Shown piece after piece: positions 45,161 through 58,400 of a stretch of DNA of 64,000 nt. Below the pieces are notes generated by a model. The model searched no databases, was not told where the DNA came from, and saw only the letters and a list, made by a program, of their open reading frames with translations. Both the position numbers and the translations under genes were made by a program. Every line of letters begins with the position of its first letter. The first letter of the stretch is position 1. Source of the stretch: Pyrrhosoma nymphula (taxonomy: Eukaryota > Arthropoda > Insecta > Odonata > Coenagrionidae); contig OY754333.1 in the NCBI GenBank assembly GCA_963573305.1, positions 17,047,013-17,111,012 of the forward strand, given 5' to 3'.

Positions 45161-46399
45161 TTAAGTTTTTCATTCCAACACGTATCGATATCACCAAGTT
45201 ACACCTGAAACTACCAATTTCTGCAGTTCTCTTTTCTTCGTGGTTCGCAACGGAATTTTACACAAACAGTATATTTTAATATCCAGATAATTTCTGTTCT
45301 CAACCTCTCTATTTATTATTATTTTCTTCCCTGGAGATATAGATCTATTTTAAACGATTATTGGATTATTTCTCCTTTTTTACTTGCGTTTCCAACGTTT
45401 ATTATGCTTCCTCATAGCCGTATTAGGGTTAATTACACAAGTTATATGCAAATGGTACCTACACACTAAAAAAAACGAAACAAAATGCAAAATAAAACAG
45501 ACCGCCAGATTGATATGTTATAACATAGCTTAAATTTAATTTTAATTTTTGAAATAACGTCAAATTTTCATCAATTAACAAAAATCTAATATATAGCCAC
45601 AAAATCATCATTCTTACATATAAAAAATAGAAAGGAACTCTGAGGAAATGTTTAAACCATGCAAATCTATATTTATTAATGAACTGATATTGGTGAATGA
45701 TGTATAAGATGAATAATTAATCCTGATACAGCCCTGAGAATGCTTAATAAATGAGTGAAGCGTTGACTAAAAAAGAATAAATAAATCATTAATCATTCAA
45801 CATTGACCTCTATCTCCAGAGAAGAAAGTATTAGTATATTTAATCGCATCGTGAGTCAGAGGACGGTAGAAAATCTTATCCATTGATACCTTATTTTTTG
45901 AGGCTGACAGCAAAAATAATATATATACATATTCTGTTCTCTCAAAAGGAGGGTGGAAATAGACAGACCGCCTCGAGTGACTTAAAAATGCAACCTAGCC
46001 ACAGTCACCGTTCTATTATCCACGAGTTTTCCTTCGGGAAGATTAAAGAAAAGTCTTCCACCTCTTTTCACCCTATTTTCCTCCGCGGAAAGGGCATTAT
46101 CTACCCCTGCTTATCCCAAAAGAGAGAAAGAACGGAGAAGCCCTGAAAGGGAGAAGTAAGGGAATCCGAGAGAATGTAAAAAGGAGGAGAGAGGATGAAA
46201 TGCAAAGAACACAAGGGCAGCCGGTTGCCGACCAAAGACTCAAGCGGAGAAAGCAAATGGGGGTGAGAGCAGATTGAAAAATGGTGGTGACCATAGCGTG
46301 GGGGTACGAAGGATGATGGAAAAGAACAAAGGCACTCATTTATTTTTTCTGTGATATTAAAATTCTAAAGATCCTTCGGATGATGCCATCGTTTTTAAA

Positions 46400-46690
46400 A
46401 TAAAATACGAACGTAAAAATTTATGATAAGTCTCCAAATGATGAAAAGACAAATATTTGCGAGACACTGACCATTTTTCTCCAAACCACTCGCAAATAAC
46501 AGGCTTAATTTGATAATGAGTAAATCACGACTTTTATGATCATGATTACGACTACAGTTACATTACGAAAGGCAAGCGTAGCATCTTTCACCTGCGGTAA
46601 TTTCATATCACTGATGACATATATTTTTCGATGAAACAATTTTTGCGGTAGTCCAGTGGATAGCCATTCGTTGGGCTACTGAATCTTTTA
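46400..46690 (+). repeat. Dispersed repeat unit with SINE-like end, copy 1
   Basis: Shares with 46960-47290 the ordered words CTCCAAA, GAGACACTGAC, TTTTTCTCC/TTTTTCCTGC, GATCACTGATG-type sequence, GTCGATGAA and TTGCGGTAGTCCAGTGG, ending TTCGTTGGGCTACTGA. The last part is tRNA-like, but the B box is missing. Confidence 0.55.
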
Positions 46691-46766
46691 ATACTTCTCA
46701 ATGGTTTCAGGATCAACTTTGTGAACGTTCATTATAAAAAATTAAAAAAGACAACTTTGTTTTAGG

Positions 46767-46847
46767 TATTCCACCAATTTATTTCACGGTACTACTAGTT
46801 TAGACGCTGCGACATCTAGTAGTACTGTGAAATAAATTGGTAGAATA
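46767..46847. repeat. Foldback stem-loop, 32-bp arms
   Basis: Arms 46767-46798 and 46816-46847 are inverted with two mismatches (ACCAATTTATTTCAC...GTACTACTAG). The loop is 17 bases (TTTAGACGCTGCGACAT). It lies between the two SINE-like units. Confidence 0.85.
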
Positions 46848-46959
46848 AAAGAAAGTTTTCATTTTCATTATTTATTTTAATAATTTTTTCCTGCCGGAAT
46901 CGTTGAATACTACCTTTTAGTGCTACCTTTTTGAAAAAAAAATATTAAGATATTTTATT

Positions 46960-47290
46960 ATTTCTTACAATAATATTCTCCAAAAGATGACAAGCTGAAA
47001 CTTAACGAGACACTGACTTTTTTCCTGCAAACAACTGAGGTTTCTTTTGATGAATAGGGAAAATCGATTTTAATGCTAATGACTCCGCCTCTAATTAAAT
47101 CGCAAAAAATACGCGTAACGTGCTTCTCATGAGGTATTTTCGATCACTGATGGTATAAATTTGTCGATGAATAGACGTGTTTGCGGTAGCCCATATGTTA
47201 TTTCGTTGGGCTACTGACAGGAATCCCGAGTTCAAATCCGAGGAAGGTCACTCTGGGCCAGTTTCATTACTGTAATTTTCTGTAAATACC
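46960..47290 (+). repeat. Dispersed repeat unit with SINE-like end, copy 2
   Basis: A diverged partner of 46400-46690 that keeps a tRNA-like region: GCGGTAGCCCATATG, TTCGTTGGGCTACTGACAGG, then a good B box, GAGTTCAAATCCGAGG (about 47229-47244). The following tail is GGCCAGTTTCATTACTG. Confidence 0.6.
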
Positions 47291-50200
47291 GCGGTGACAC
47301 GGAAAGATACCACCTTCACCCTGATGAGTAAATTTTAAATCTCATTGGACTTATATACACTCAACGATGAAACCAGCCTCACCACAAAAGCAATCTGGGA
47401 ATTATTAAAGCTGTTAAAAAACTGTTTTACCTATTTTACTATCGATTTAAAGGATAAAAAGCAGTAACGATGATACAGAAGTAAAAACGGATGATTATGT
47501 GTAATTAACAATATAGCAGGAGTTAAAAAGACATTATTTCTAAAATATGTTGTCAAAATAAGGTATAACGATTAGGTTAAATTGCTCTGAATCATTTAAG
47601 ACAACATGAGCTGAATGCCCATCGTGACATTCTTACAGTGAGTATTGCTAATACATATTTATGAGATCATTGATTGAGGTGGCTTAAAAAGCTAAGTGGT
47701 GGTAAAATGTTATATAATGCATGACGCGGACATTGGAATCAGTTCAATTCGTAAAAAAATGTTTCTGTTTCAGGAAAGACTTTTATAAAAAATATCAGTT
47801 GGGAAGCTGAATAGTTTACGAGCCGAATTTAAGTGCATTAACTCAATACGTTAATTTCAATTTCATCTGTTTTGGTCTTTAAATATCCAATTTAATTTTT
47901 TAAGATATTGTTTTTATATACCAAACGGATCGTTTTTATACATCATTGTGATTTACAAGTTTTAATGGTGTGATTTTCGTAATATTTATAGCAAGAAGTT
48001 CCTCTCGAAGTCATAATCCACCAAGGCGTCGGGGTTGGGTGGCCATTGGATTCGGAAATAGGAGATAAAGGCAATGGCCAATGTGACGCGTCCGTCCTTA
48101 TTATGCGAGAAAATTATATGAGAACACTACTGTGCAACTAATCGCTGTCAAATACGCGAGCACCGGCTCTGGGAGAGAGTAATTGAGGGATTCTTTGTGT
48201 GGTTCAGATGGGTTGGTCCATTAAATCCATTACGAGCAACGCAACGAGGCAAGGAAACGTGAGCCAAAGCTTGGACATAATCGAATCCAATCGTACTAAA
48301 ATGCTTTCCTGTATCAAGGGGGGTTTGCTTTCCCTAATTGTTCTACCGAATGATTAATACGTATGAAGATAGGTCTTACGTTAATTTAATCCACTGCAGG
48401 TTATATCTAAACTTCCGAGAAAAAACTGTCATAGCTGGCAAACTGAAATATCTCTGGCAAAAGGTCCCTCAAAAGCCAATCATACTATCTGCCTTCGTTT
48501 GCGTCGTCCGTAATTTATATAATTCAGCTGGCAATTATTCAGGATCCTATTATCACCAACTTCAACAAGCCCTTTTCTCTCAACTATCCCTCCATCCTTT
48601 TCTTTGCCTCCTGAGTGTATACGCCATCACATATCTCACCTCCCTTACCAAGAGTAAAAATCTTTCCTGTTAGTTTCCTGTTAAAAGACAGTATAATGTA
48701 AAAACCCTGGAAAGGTTGGGATGTAAAGGATGTCCTTTGGTGAAAAACAAGTTTGAAAGAGGTATAATATGGGAGGGATATTGGTAAATTTTCACTTTTA
48801 ATGCTAATTAGAGGAGGGAGTCATATATTCATGCCAAATACTATAGGACCGACTATAGAAAGTAATATAATGATTTGGTGATTACCGGGATAAAGTTTGC
48901 TGATCCCGGAAAGCAATCTTTCCACATGTGATCCAATTAACATTTAGGTACACGATATATTTGAAAGATTTCTTTGAGAGGCAAAATTTTATAATCTTAA
49001 TGGCACTGTTATAACCGGTAAATATTAATGAACTTTGCAACAATCAACTTCATGTCTCTATATTCGGTGAAAGAATGCTGTTGGAATGAATAAAATCACT
49101 TGCTATGTAAATGACGAAAGAATTAAAAGAAACACGAATATTTAGCCTCAAAAGATGGGATAAGAAAATGAAAACCATTTGGAAGGAAAACTCAGTGATA
49201 TTCAACAAACAAGAGTAATAGCAAGGAAATACTCTTCGCGAAGCCATGGCACACAACAAATTGTCGACTTCAGAACAAGTAGCAAGTGCAGCTCCAGAAT
49301 CACCAGGGTATCCCTCTGCCGAAATGCCAGCAGGTGCTTTATTCAATTCTATTTCTAATAAGAGAACAGACTCATCATTTGGGGATAATTAGAAATATTA
49401 TCCAAAGCCTGGGTTAAGTTTTATTTTTTTCTGTGATTACAATAACTATAAATGCAGCTTAACTTGAAGTAACTTCCTCATTATTTTTATGATGACCTCT
49501 TGACAGAATATATAAATCTATGCGACTGCAAATCGTCACCATTCGTATATAATTAGTTGATGATTTTCACTACCTACTCATGTTGTTTATCATAGTGTTT
49601 TTAGCTGAGCCACAAATAAGAAATATTGTTACCACTTCTACTACAACTACTAAAACAACTAATATTGGTGACGATACTGAATGTTTTATTAGTTAATGGA
49701 GGAAAAGTCACCTTTTTGTGAGTAAAATCCGATAACAATTTTTTTTATAATTTACTGCGAGAGTTTTTTTTATTTTCAATTTTACTTCACGGCCATTTGT
49801 TGGTGAACAAATAGCAGCAGTTTGCCGACCCTTGTGTTACACAAATGATCTCGCTGTTTCAAATGAACGTCGTTGATTCGGTTAATTTTACCCGTAATGT
49901 GCTAGAAAGATAATTGAGGTCGGGAGATAGAAAACTTAATGAAGTGAGATGGATACGACATCGAAGCCATTTAGTTCCGGGTAGAAGTAAATAAAATATT
50001 TCCAAAGCTGTAATCGTTCAAAAGTAATTTGATCACTTTCTTGATAAAGAGATAAGAAGGATTATGCTAATGTATTCCTTATAGCCTTGGGCCTAGACGG
50101 AAGAACATTGCATTTGATGACAAGAGGGTTTGCTTTGGAACACATGAACTTTAGACCTAGCCGCTCGTTTAGCGATCTGGTGGCCAAAAATATGATGACG

Positions 50201-50589
50201 TCATCGAAATGGCGTCCGATCAATTCTGGCGATAAATTTTCCATAATTCCTACTCCACTCAAACTATTACAGCTGCGGCTAATCAGTTAGTGTTTCCATG
50301 TTTAGAAAACTTGAGTTAATATTAAGGAACATTCAAATATTCCCATGATCCAGTAGCAACGAGGTAATTTGGCGTAAAATTAAAATATTTGGTTAATAAT
50401 ATATACGCAAATGGGGGGAAAATTAAGAATGGTTCAAAAAATTTAAAATAAAACTAGGTATTTATCTGTGAACATTTTTGCTTCAGGTTATTTGTTCACG
50501 CAGTGTCATAGAAAAAGAGGGGAGGAAGGTAGAAATATAGATAAGAGAGGAATGGAGATGGATGGAAAGGAAGAATGAGGAATAGAGTC
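47291..50589. other. No gene firmly recognised
   Basis: AT-rich. One coding-looking minus-strand run at 47999-48130 is noted separately among the findings. Nothing else stands out. Confidence 0.5.
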
Positions 50590-51110
50590 GGGTAGGCCTG
50601 CGTCGGTAGGGATGGAGGTTAAATCCATTGGCTCGCAAAATCCCTCTGCATCGTCGGACTCGCGGGGACGATGCATTTGACACGCACCGGGATTTACCTG
50701 AAACGCCCACGAGGCCTCTCTCTATCCCCCGAATTGGATCGGGGGCGTAGGGTGGGTGCCCGAGATAAATCCTTCCTCACCCCCCCCCCCCCCACACACT
50801 CTCCACGCACCGCTTTATCTCCGAAAGGGGACCCACATGGTCCACCCATTGTGAACTCCTCCCCAAGGGGGAATTGCCAACGACCCCCCACCCAGATGGA
50901 ATGAGCGAAAGGGGGCAGCGCGTGAGAAGTCCAGTGCGGATAGCGGGTCCTCCTCTCTCAATCGAACGGACGCTTCCCAAAACCCCGTCCCCGATCGCAT
51001 ATAGAAGTGCGGATGAGTTATCGGCGGTACCCAGTTCGAGTTCTGAATGTGAATCCGTGACTGATAACTGTTGGAGAGCCTGAGGTGGCTCCAGCCTTGG
51101 GACTGTTTCC
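50590..51110. other. GC-rich island with open frames on both strands
   Basis: About 500 bp far richer in G and C than the surroundings, with a 16-base C run near 50779. The plus strand from about 50928 reads SPVRIAGPPLSIERTLPKTP, then SPIAYRSADELSAVPSSSSE and CESVTDNCWRA before a stop at 51081. This has the serine/proline texture of a protein tail. The minus strand from 51115 follows an acceptor-like TTTTTTGCAG and is also open (ETVPRLEPPQALQQLSVTDS). No domain is recognised. It may be an exon of another gene, a CpG-rich regulatory island or chance. Confidence 0.3.
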
Positions 51111-51462
51111 TGCAAAAAATTCAAAAAAACTCGAAATAGAGAATCAATGGCTTACATTTAATCCGGCTCAGTGATTAAAACATCGATGTTTGCAGCTCCT
51201 CTCTGTACTGTGCTTCTCTAAAAGCAATGGTTTTTACCATAAGCTCTTATTGTCCACGCTCCAATGGAGGCGAATGAACGTTCATTAGAGTGTGAAAACG
51301 TTTTTACGGATTAAATGAGAAGTGTGAACTTTAAATGACCAAATCTTGCAAGTGATTATCATTATTTTTGGAGGCGATCTACCGGTAAATATAGGTTTAG
51401 ATTAAAGTAGCAAGACATTTATTAATCTTTTACAGCTAGAGGCTTAGTCATGATTCACTAAT

Positions 51463-51800
51463 GTGTTCTTCAGCTCGATATACGTCCTTTCTCTCTTCAT
51501 CCCGTCCATAAAACCTATTCCCTTTCATACCTTTCCCCGTTTACCCAATATCCTCCCCTATATCACAGTATTCAACATCCATTCACCTCTCATTACCTGT
51601 TCCAACCACCTATTCCGCCTACTCCTAATCTTCTCCACAGGTTTCCTCTCCTCACCCACAATACAAAGCACTTCATCGTCCGCCCTCCTTTGCGTCCATC
51701 ACACTTTCCTCAATCTCATTCACGCTCACATCTCAAACACACACACAGCCTACTCTCGTCGTCTTTACTCAAGAGCCCACGTTTCTTCACCATTCGACGG
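51463..51800 (-). mobile_element. LINE 3' fragment (RTE-like), decayed
   Basis: On the minus strand shifting frames give ETWALE, RRRE..AVCVFEM, LRKVWWTQRRADDEVLCIVG, EERKPVEKIRSRRNRWLEQV, MRGEWMLNTVI and FMDGMKRERTYIELKN. These are the ordered landmarks of the C-terminal region of the LINE family at 42.0-42.7 kb. There are several stops. Confidence 0.7.
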
Positions 51801-52059
51801 TTAAGGTAGTTTGAGCGGAAAATCACTACCCCTAGAATTTGATGAATTTGGCCTCATTTTCAAGAAAAAAACTCACATATTTCCAATGATATCAAAATAT
51901 CAAGCCCATTGCTAAACTATTTTTCGAGTAATTTGCCTAAAAATATAATCTGTTTTACATGGGATAGATTACGGCTGTGCGCCCCAGAGGGAGAATATTG
52001 AACTTCTAGTACTTAGATTTTGTCAAAATACTAACGGTGTATAGTTTGCATATTTTATC

Positions 52060-53340
52060 AACTATTTATAAAAGTGCTAAATAGATTAGAAGTGTACACA
52101 AATGAGATTGTAGAAGAACACCAAGCAGGATTCATAAAAGGGAGATCTACTACAGACCAGATATTTATACTTAAACAGGCTGTTTCAAAATACTGGGAAT
52201 TTAATAAACACTTCTTTGGCTTATTTGTCGACTTTAGAAAAGCTTATGATAGTTTAAACAGGGAAAAAGTGTGGGAAAAATGGAAAACTTTGGAATTCCT
52301 AGGAAATTAATTAAGTTAGCAAGGCTCAGTGTCAAAAATAGCAAATGTAAAGTAAAAATTGAAAATGAATACTCCACAAGTTTTGAAGTAAAGACTGGTG
52401 TGAGACATGGAGATGGCCTATCACTTATACTTTTTAATTTGGCACTGGACAAAGCACTCAAAGGAATCAGGAAGACAGACTTAGGAATAATATATAATAG
52501 GGAAAAATATATCAGTGCTCGCCTTTGCAGATGACTTAGTATTGCTAGCGGAAAATAAGGAAGATTTAAAAAGCATGACAGAAATTCTTATAAAAGAAAC
52601 ACAAGAAGTAGGACTGAAAATCAATGAGGATAAGACCGAATTTATGTCCTTTGGTCGAAACCCTGACAACTCCAGAAACATTACTATTGAGGATCGCAAT
52701 TTTGCAAGAGTAAACGAATTTAAATACCTTGGTACCATAATCAGCGCAAACAATAGTGAATCACAGGAAATCCAAAGCAGAATAAATTCAGCCGATAGAA
52801 GCATGTTTGCCCTATATAAACTGCTAACATCCAAAATTTTATCCATCAGAACCAAACTTAAAATTTATAAAACCATAATAAGACCAATTCTTCTCTATGG
52901 AGCTGAATCATGGGTTAACGACAAAAGAACGGAAAATAAGTTAATTACCTTCGAAAATAAGGTGTTAAGGAAAGTTTTTGGACCCACAAGAGAAAATGGA
53001 ACTTGGAGAATAAAACATAATAAGGAAATCAGGGATCTTTTTAATTCACCGGACGTTGTAGCTGAGGCCAAGAGCCGTAGATTGCGATGGGCAGGGCACG
53101 TCATGAGACGAGAACAAGATACCATATATTAAAACAAGTCTGGACAGAAAACCCTGATGGAAGGCGTCCTCCGGGAAGATCGAAAAAAAGATGGAAGGAT
53201 GAGGTGACCATTGATATGAGGAGAATGGAAGTCAGCGAGGTGGATGCAAAAGATCGGAAGAAATGGAGGCAGACAGTTGGCGAGGCCAAATACCATCAAG
53301 GGTATAAATGGCCATGGGAGTAATAGTAAGTAAGTAATAA
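52060..53340 (+). mobile_element. 5'-truncated RTE-like LINE with reverse-transcriptase remains
   Basis: It begins inside the reverse transcriptase (KVLNRLEVYTNEIVEEHQAG, then FIKGRSTTDQIF). It contains motif A (GLFVDFRKAYDSLNRE), motif B as VRHGDGLSLILFN (usual form RQGDALSPLLFN) and motif C FADDLVLLAE. Then come the thumb and tail: LKINEDKTEFMSFGR, FKYLGTIISANNSES, RPILLYGAESW and RRLRWAGHVMRREQ. Frame shifts lie near 52300, 52500 and 53130, so it is not functional. It ends in a short AGTAAGTAAGTAATAAG tract (53325-53341), the tandem-repeat tail typical of RTE-type insertions. Confidence 0.85.
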
Positions 53341-53341
53341 G

Positions 53342-55129
53342 CTTAATTACTTTTGATGGATGACAATGAACCGTTATGATTCGTTTAATTCTTCTGAGAA
53401 TCATATGTAACTGAGTAGGGATACTGCTCCCGCCGTAGAATAGTATTAGTGAAAACCGTTGACATCACCCTGATGATGTCTGAAAATTAAAATATATTAT
53501 AATTCTTTAAGGAAAAAGTAGTGGACTCTATTCGTTTATCATTTAAATTCAACCATATATTTACAGTAACCATAATAAGCGGTATATTTCCCAGGTTGGT
53601 ATGAAGATGAATACAAAGTTTCTGAAACAAGGTATAAGAAATTCGTAATAGTTAATAACAACTGAAGAGTGAAATTCAACCAGCGCAAACACATACCATG
53701 CGGTGACATTAAATCACCGCGATGCCGTTTAGGATCACGTAGATTTTTCAAATTTCCATCATCTTTTTATAAATATTTCAAAATGCCAGTGGCTGACGCA
53801 TATAAATATAGATTACATACTTGAGATTCTTCGAATATTTGCTGTCGTGTGCATAGTTCAACAAATTAGAAATATCTTACATTTATTGGGGAGAAATGAA
53901 TCAAGTATCTTGATCTCTTTTTATTTGTTTATTGTAGAACAATTCCACTTTAGTTCCGAGTGCTTTCTCTTAAAAATCTTTCAACCTTACATTTCCCCCA
54001 TCAATCTTTCTTCCCAAATGCAACTCTTCCTTTAGTTATCACCCCATAGATAAACATCTCCAATTAACTGAAATCCCCTCTGATATTGGTTGGTACTCTT
54101 ATTTAACTGTAATAATTTTCCTCTCTCGTTTCCGATTCCGGATGAGGATGGCAGGAGACTGGATGAAATTTTTTGGAAAGAGCCGAAGCGAGTGAGATGG
54201 AAAGCGGGTCAGTGGAGCAACAATTCCTCTGGAAGTAAAACTAGAGCTACTCTGCTGGAGCTATGCCAAGATATCCCGTAGACTGTCTCTGTACTGAACG
54301 GCTAATAAAGAGCAAATAACCGAAGAACTTCCATCGATTCATTTATCCAAGCAACTTACATACTGTCTGTCAGACATGTAACGCTAAATCAAATTGATGA
54401 GTGATTTATCTGGCTTGCATGGGTTTTTAATATATTATACCGCAGACAAACCCAGGCTCTCTCAACAATACGCTCTTCTTATCCCAAAATGCTTCTTTAT
54501 ATATATAAAAGACAATCGGTTGATATGATTTTAATATTACTACTGGAGAACATAATTTTAGGATAATAACTAAGCAGGAAAATGCATTTATTAATTGATG
54601 CCCAGTGAGAATCTAAAATCCGTTGATCGGTTACACCTTTACGCGGAAAATTTTAAATTTAGTTTATAATAATGCTTTACATCATCATTTGCCTCTGAAT
54701 TTTCTATTATTCACGCGGTGAACACCCGAGAATGCAGGATCATTCATCGAAACGCCGCGGAAACCTACAATGGAGCATCATATTTTGCGTACTAAATAGT
54801 AAAAAAAAATGCTCGATTTCAGATATTTAATGAGATTTTTCTTACGCCTAAGAATAATTTTCTTACGACTAATAAAAAAAGAAAAAGACAAAAGAAATAA
54901 GATATCTACGTTGCAATACAGATTTTAAGACATTAATGTTTCTTTAAGGTCAATGGAATTAATCGCCATGAAACCTGCCAATTATATAAGCTAAAAATAG
55001 AATAATGGAGATATAACGTAACTTTTTTGATTGCTGGCAATCTCCGGATGGCGAATTCATATTTTTTAGTGAACAGAAATTATATTTATTTAGCAGATTG
55101 CAATACAGCAAAGGACTGGGAACGATGGA
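53342..55129. other. No gene recognised; possible worn small-element copy at the left
   Basis: At 53460-53480 GACATCACCCTGATGATGTC is self-complementary and includes CTGATGA. The sequence GGAAAAAGTAGTGGACT follows 50 bases later, so this may be a dead relative of the 28.1 kb small element. The remainder is AT-rich, with an unrecognised 63-residue frame at 54090-54281. Confidence 0.4.
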
Positions 55130-55340
55130 TGAGGAGGTAAGCTGCTGGAAGAAATTATAGGAAGGCATTTAATGCGCATGGAAGAGGAAATGAGAGGCAA
55201 TGGGATACGAATGAAGGGAGAAAGTTGGGTGAGAGGGAGAAATACAATAGATTTAATGGATGGGATGAATAGAGGTAGGATTCATGTTGAGTTGCATAAA
55301 GAAATCCTTGAAAGAGATAGGTTCCTGGGATTTTAAATGA
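55130..55340 (+). mobile_element. Very short LINE 3' fragment
   Basis: The plus strand frame RGRNTIDLMDGMNRGRIHVE and LHKEILERDRF resembles the FMDGMKRERTYIELKN block of the 51.5 kb fragment and the analogous end of other copies. It is short and worn. Confidence 0.4.
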
Positions 55341-55459
55341 TTGAAAAAGTTATTTCTAACACCACCCAAATGTTTTAGCAATCAATTTAGCAACGTGAAA
55401 ATTCCCATGGAGAAAAGGGAATCGCACTGCTCCGTCTGTCATCAACATCATAGTATTAC

Positions 55460-58400
55460 AATCCTAGGATTGGTATACTGCAGCCCTCCATTTCGCCCTC
55501 TCTCATACCAGTTCCTTCACTTCCCTATGGTTCTTCTTCCCCGTATCCCTCTTGGCTTGCCCCAAGTACTTGACTCTTGGTCTTCCTCTGGGGACTTTCC
55601 TTTCAATTTTTCCCTCCATTATGCTTCCCACGTAATTTTTATCTCATGACATGACCAACCCACCATATTCTTCTTTGGCGTATGGTGGTCTTACAGTGCC
55701 CTTTCTTTTCCAATTCTTCTGTATACCTCCTCGTTTCTCACCTTATCCGTCCATTTGATCCCCCAGCATCCTCCTCCAGTACCAGATCTTGAAGGCTTCT
55801 ATTCTTTTCTGGTCAGTTTTTCCAATGGTCCATGCTTCTGATCCGTAGAGTGCCACTGCCTTAACGAAAGTCTTCACGTACTTTTTCCTCGTCTCCAGTC
55901 TTATGCTCTTCGAGCAGAGTAGCGGCCTTTTGGCCGTGAATGCCGTCTTAGCTTGGGCTATTTGACGCTTGATGTCTGTCGTGCTTCTTCCATCCCAGGT
56001 AATGGTGCTCCCGAGGTAGGTTAATGATTCCACTTACTCCAATCTTTCTCTTTTGAGGCGGACGTCGGCCGCTAATTTCTCATGCTAATTTCCGCACAGA
56101 AGTATCTTGGTTTTATTTTTATTGACTTTCATGTTGTATTCCTGAAACACTTTTTCAATTGTGTTCAGTGAGTTCTGTAGGTCTTCCTCGTTTTGTGCTA
56201 CGGTGGCGATATCACCAGCGAAGCGTAGCATGTTGATTTCTTCTCCATTCGCTTTGACTCCTTTGATTCCTTGTTCTTCTGCTTCTTTTGTTGCTTCCAC
56301 CATGTACATATTTAAGAGTGCTGGTGACAGGTTACATCCTTTTTGGACCCCTTTGTTAATTTTTCCTCTATATGTCTTCCGTCTGGCATGCGTATTGTGG
56401 CCACCTGGTCCTTGTGGAGCTGGTAGATCATTTTTCTGTCATTGTAGTCCAAGCCAAGTTTTTCCATAGTATTGAATATTTTATTCCATTCGACATTATC
56501 GAATATAATATTTCCTGGATCTGGAAGTGGACGTGGACGTGGACGTGGACCTCCAGGTCCACGAAGGCTATATACAATGGCTTGCTCAAGTGGATCATTT
56601 TCTCTACCAGTAGTGTCAGGCATAATATTGCCTCCTTTGTCCCCCTATTCTTCCTGAATCCAAATTGGTTTTCTGACAGGGTTTCTTCAACTTTTCCTTA
56701 AATTCTTCTGCCTACTATCCAAGTAAGGATTTTGGAGGCAAGTGACACGAGACTCAAGGTTCGGTGCTTCTCGCATTTCTCAGCCCTTGCCCTCTTCGGT
56801 ATGGTCACCATTGAGCTCCTCTTGAAGTCTTCTGGCAGCTTTCAGGATTCGTAGAAATCTTGGATTATTCCATATAGTGCGTATTGTGCTTTTTCACCAA
56901 GTTCTTTGATTACTTCTCCGCTGATTTTATCTTCTCCGGGTGCCTTTCGATTCTTCAGGTCCCTTACTGCTCTCTCAAATTCGATTCTTAGTATCCCTGG
57001 TCCACGGTTGTCTTCCTCCAATTGGCTCTGGTCATCTGTGAATGCTTCTCCTAGGGGTATCGGGCCTCGGTAAAGCTCTTCAATGTACTGTTTCCGTCTA
57101 CTGCCGATTTCTCTATCTTCCATTAGCAGTTTCCCATCCGAATCTCAGATGTTTTTGGATCTTGGCTTCCTTTCTCATAAGTGCCTCTTGATTAGGTTGT
57201 ATGCCGTTTCTGAGTTCCCCTTCATCATATTTTTGACTCTGTTCTCGCAGCAGCTTTCAATTTATTTCTCTTTGGCCTTTTTAGACTCTCTGATAACTTG
57301 ATTCCTTAACTTCTTATACAGTACTTCTTCTCTTTCATTTCTTGCGTTATTATACATTCTTCTTTCTACAGTGAGGGCTATGATGTGCTCCGTTATCCAT
57401 GGTTTCTTAATTTACACCGGCTTGCTTGCCAGTTATACCTCTGCTACTTCTGTGATGGTCTTCTTGAGGCTATTTCATCTCTCTAATCCACTTTGGCTGG
57501 ATTCCTATGCTATTTCCACCTTCTTATAAATGGCAGCAGCAAATACTTTTCTTCTTTCCTCCTCCTGCAGTGGTTTTAGGTTCCATCTTTGTTCTCGTTT
57601 CGTCCTTCTAATCTTCTTCTTCCTCAGTTGACTTTCCATTACCACTAGATTGTGGTCACTGTTGATATCCACCCCGGGGTAAGTCTTGTAATGCTTCACT
57701 TGGTTCTTGTACCTTCGCCTTTCCAGAATGTTGTCAATCTGGTATCTGGCTCTATCTCCTGGCAACTTCCTTGTGCATCTTCTCCGTCGGTGTTGCATGA
57801 AGAGGGTGTTTGCCACCACCAAGTTCTTCTCACAGCAGAATTCCACAAGTCTTTTTCCTCTCTCGTTCCGTTTCCCAGCCCGAACTCTCCTACTGTGTTC
57901 CCATCTTTTCCCTCTCCAACCACTGCATTCCAATATTTGATTACTATCAAGTTTTCCTTCCCTTTTACTGTGCTCAGGACTTCTTCTAGTTGCTCGTGCA
58001 TTTCTTCGATTTCTTCTTCCGAATGGTTGGACGTTGGCATGCACACCTGCACTATTAATATGTCTGTCAGTTCTCCTTCTATCTTGATTAGCATTATCCT
58101 TTCGATGTACTGCCAGTATGCCTTTACTCTTCTTCCCCATTCTTTCTTCAGGATGAATCCAACTCCCGCAATCTACTGGTTATCGCCGGATTATATGACT
58201 CTATACCCGTCACTCCAGAAGTCGTCTGCTCCCGTCCACTTGATCTCGCTCACTCCTACGTTGTTGAACTCCAGTCTGCCCATCTCCATCTTCAAGTTCT
58301 TCAATTTCCCGCACACCAACAATGATCTCACGTTCCATGTCCCTATCCTGCATCGGACACCTTTGACTGGTGTACCCTTCCCAGTAGTCCCCACCCGGAG

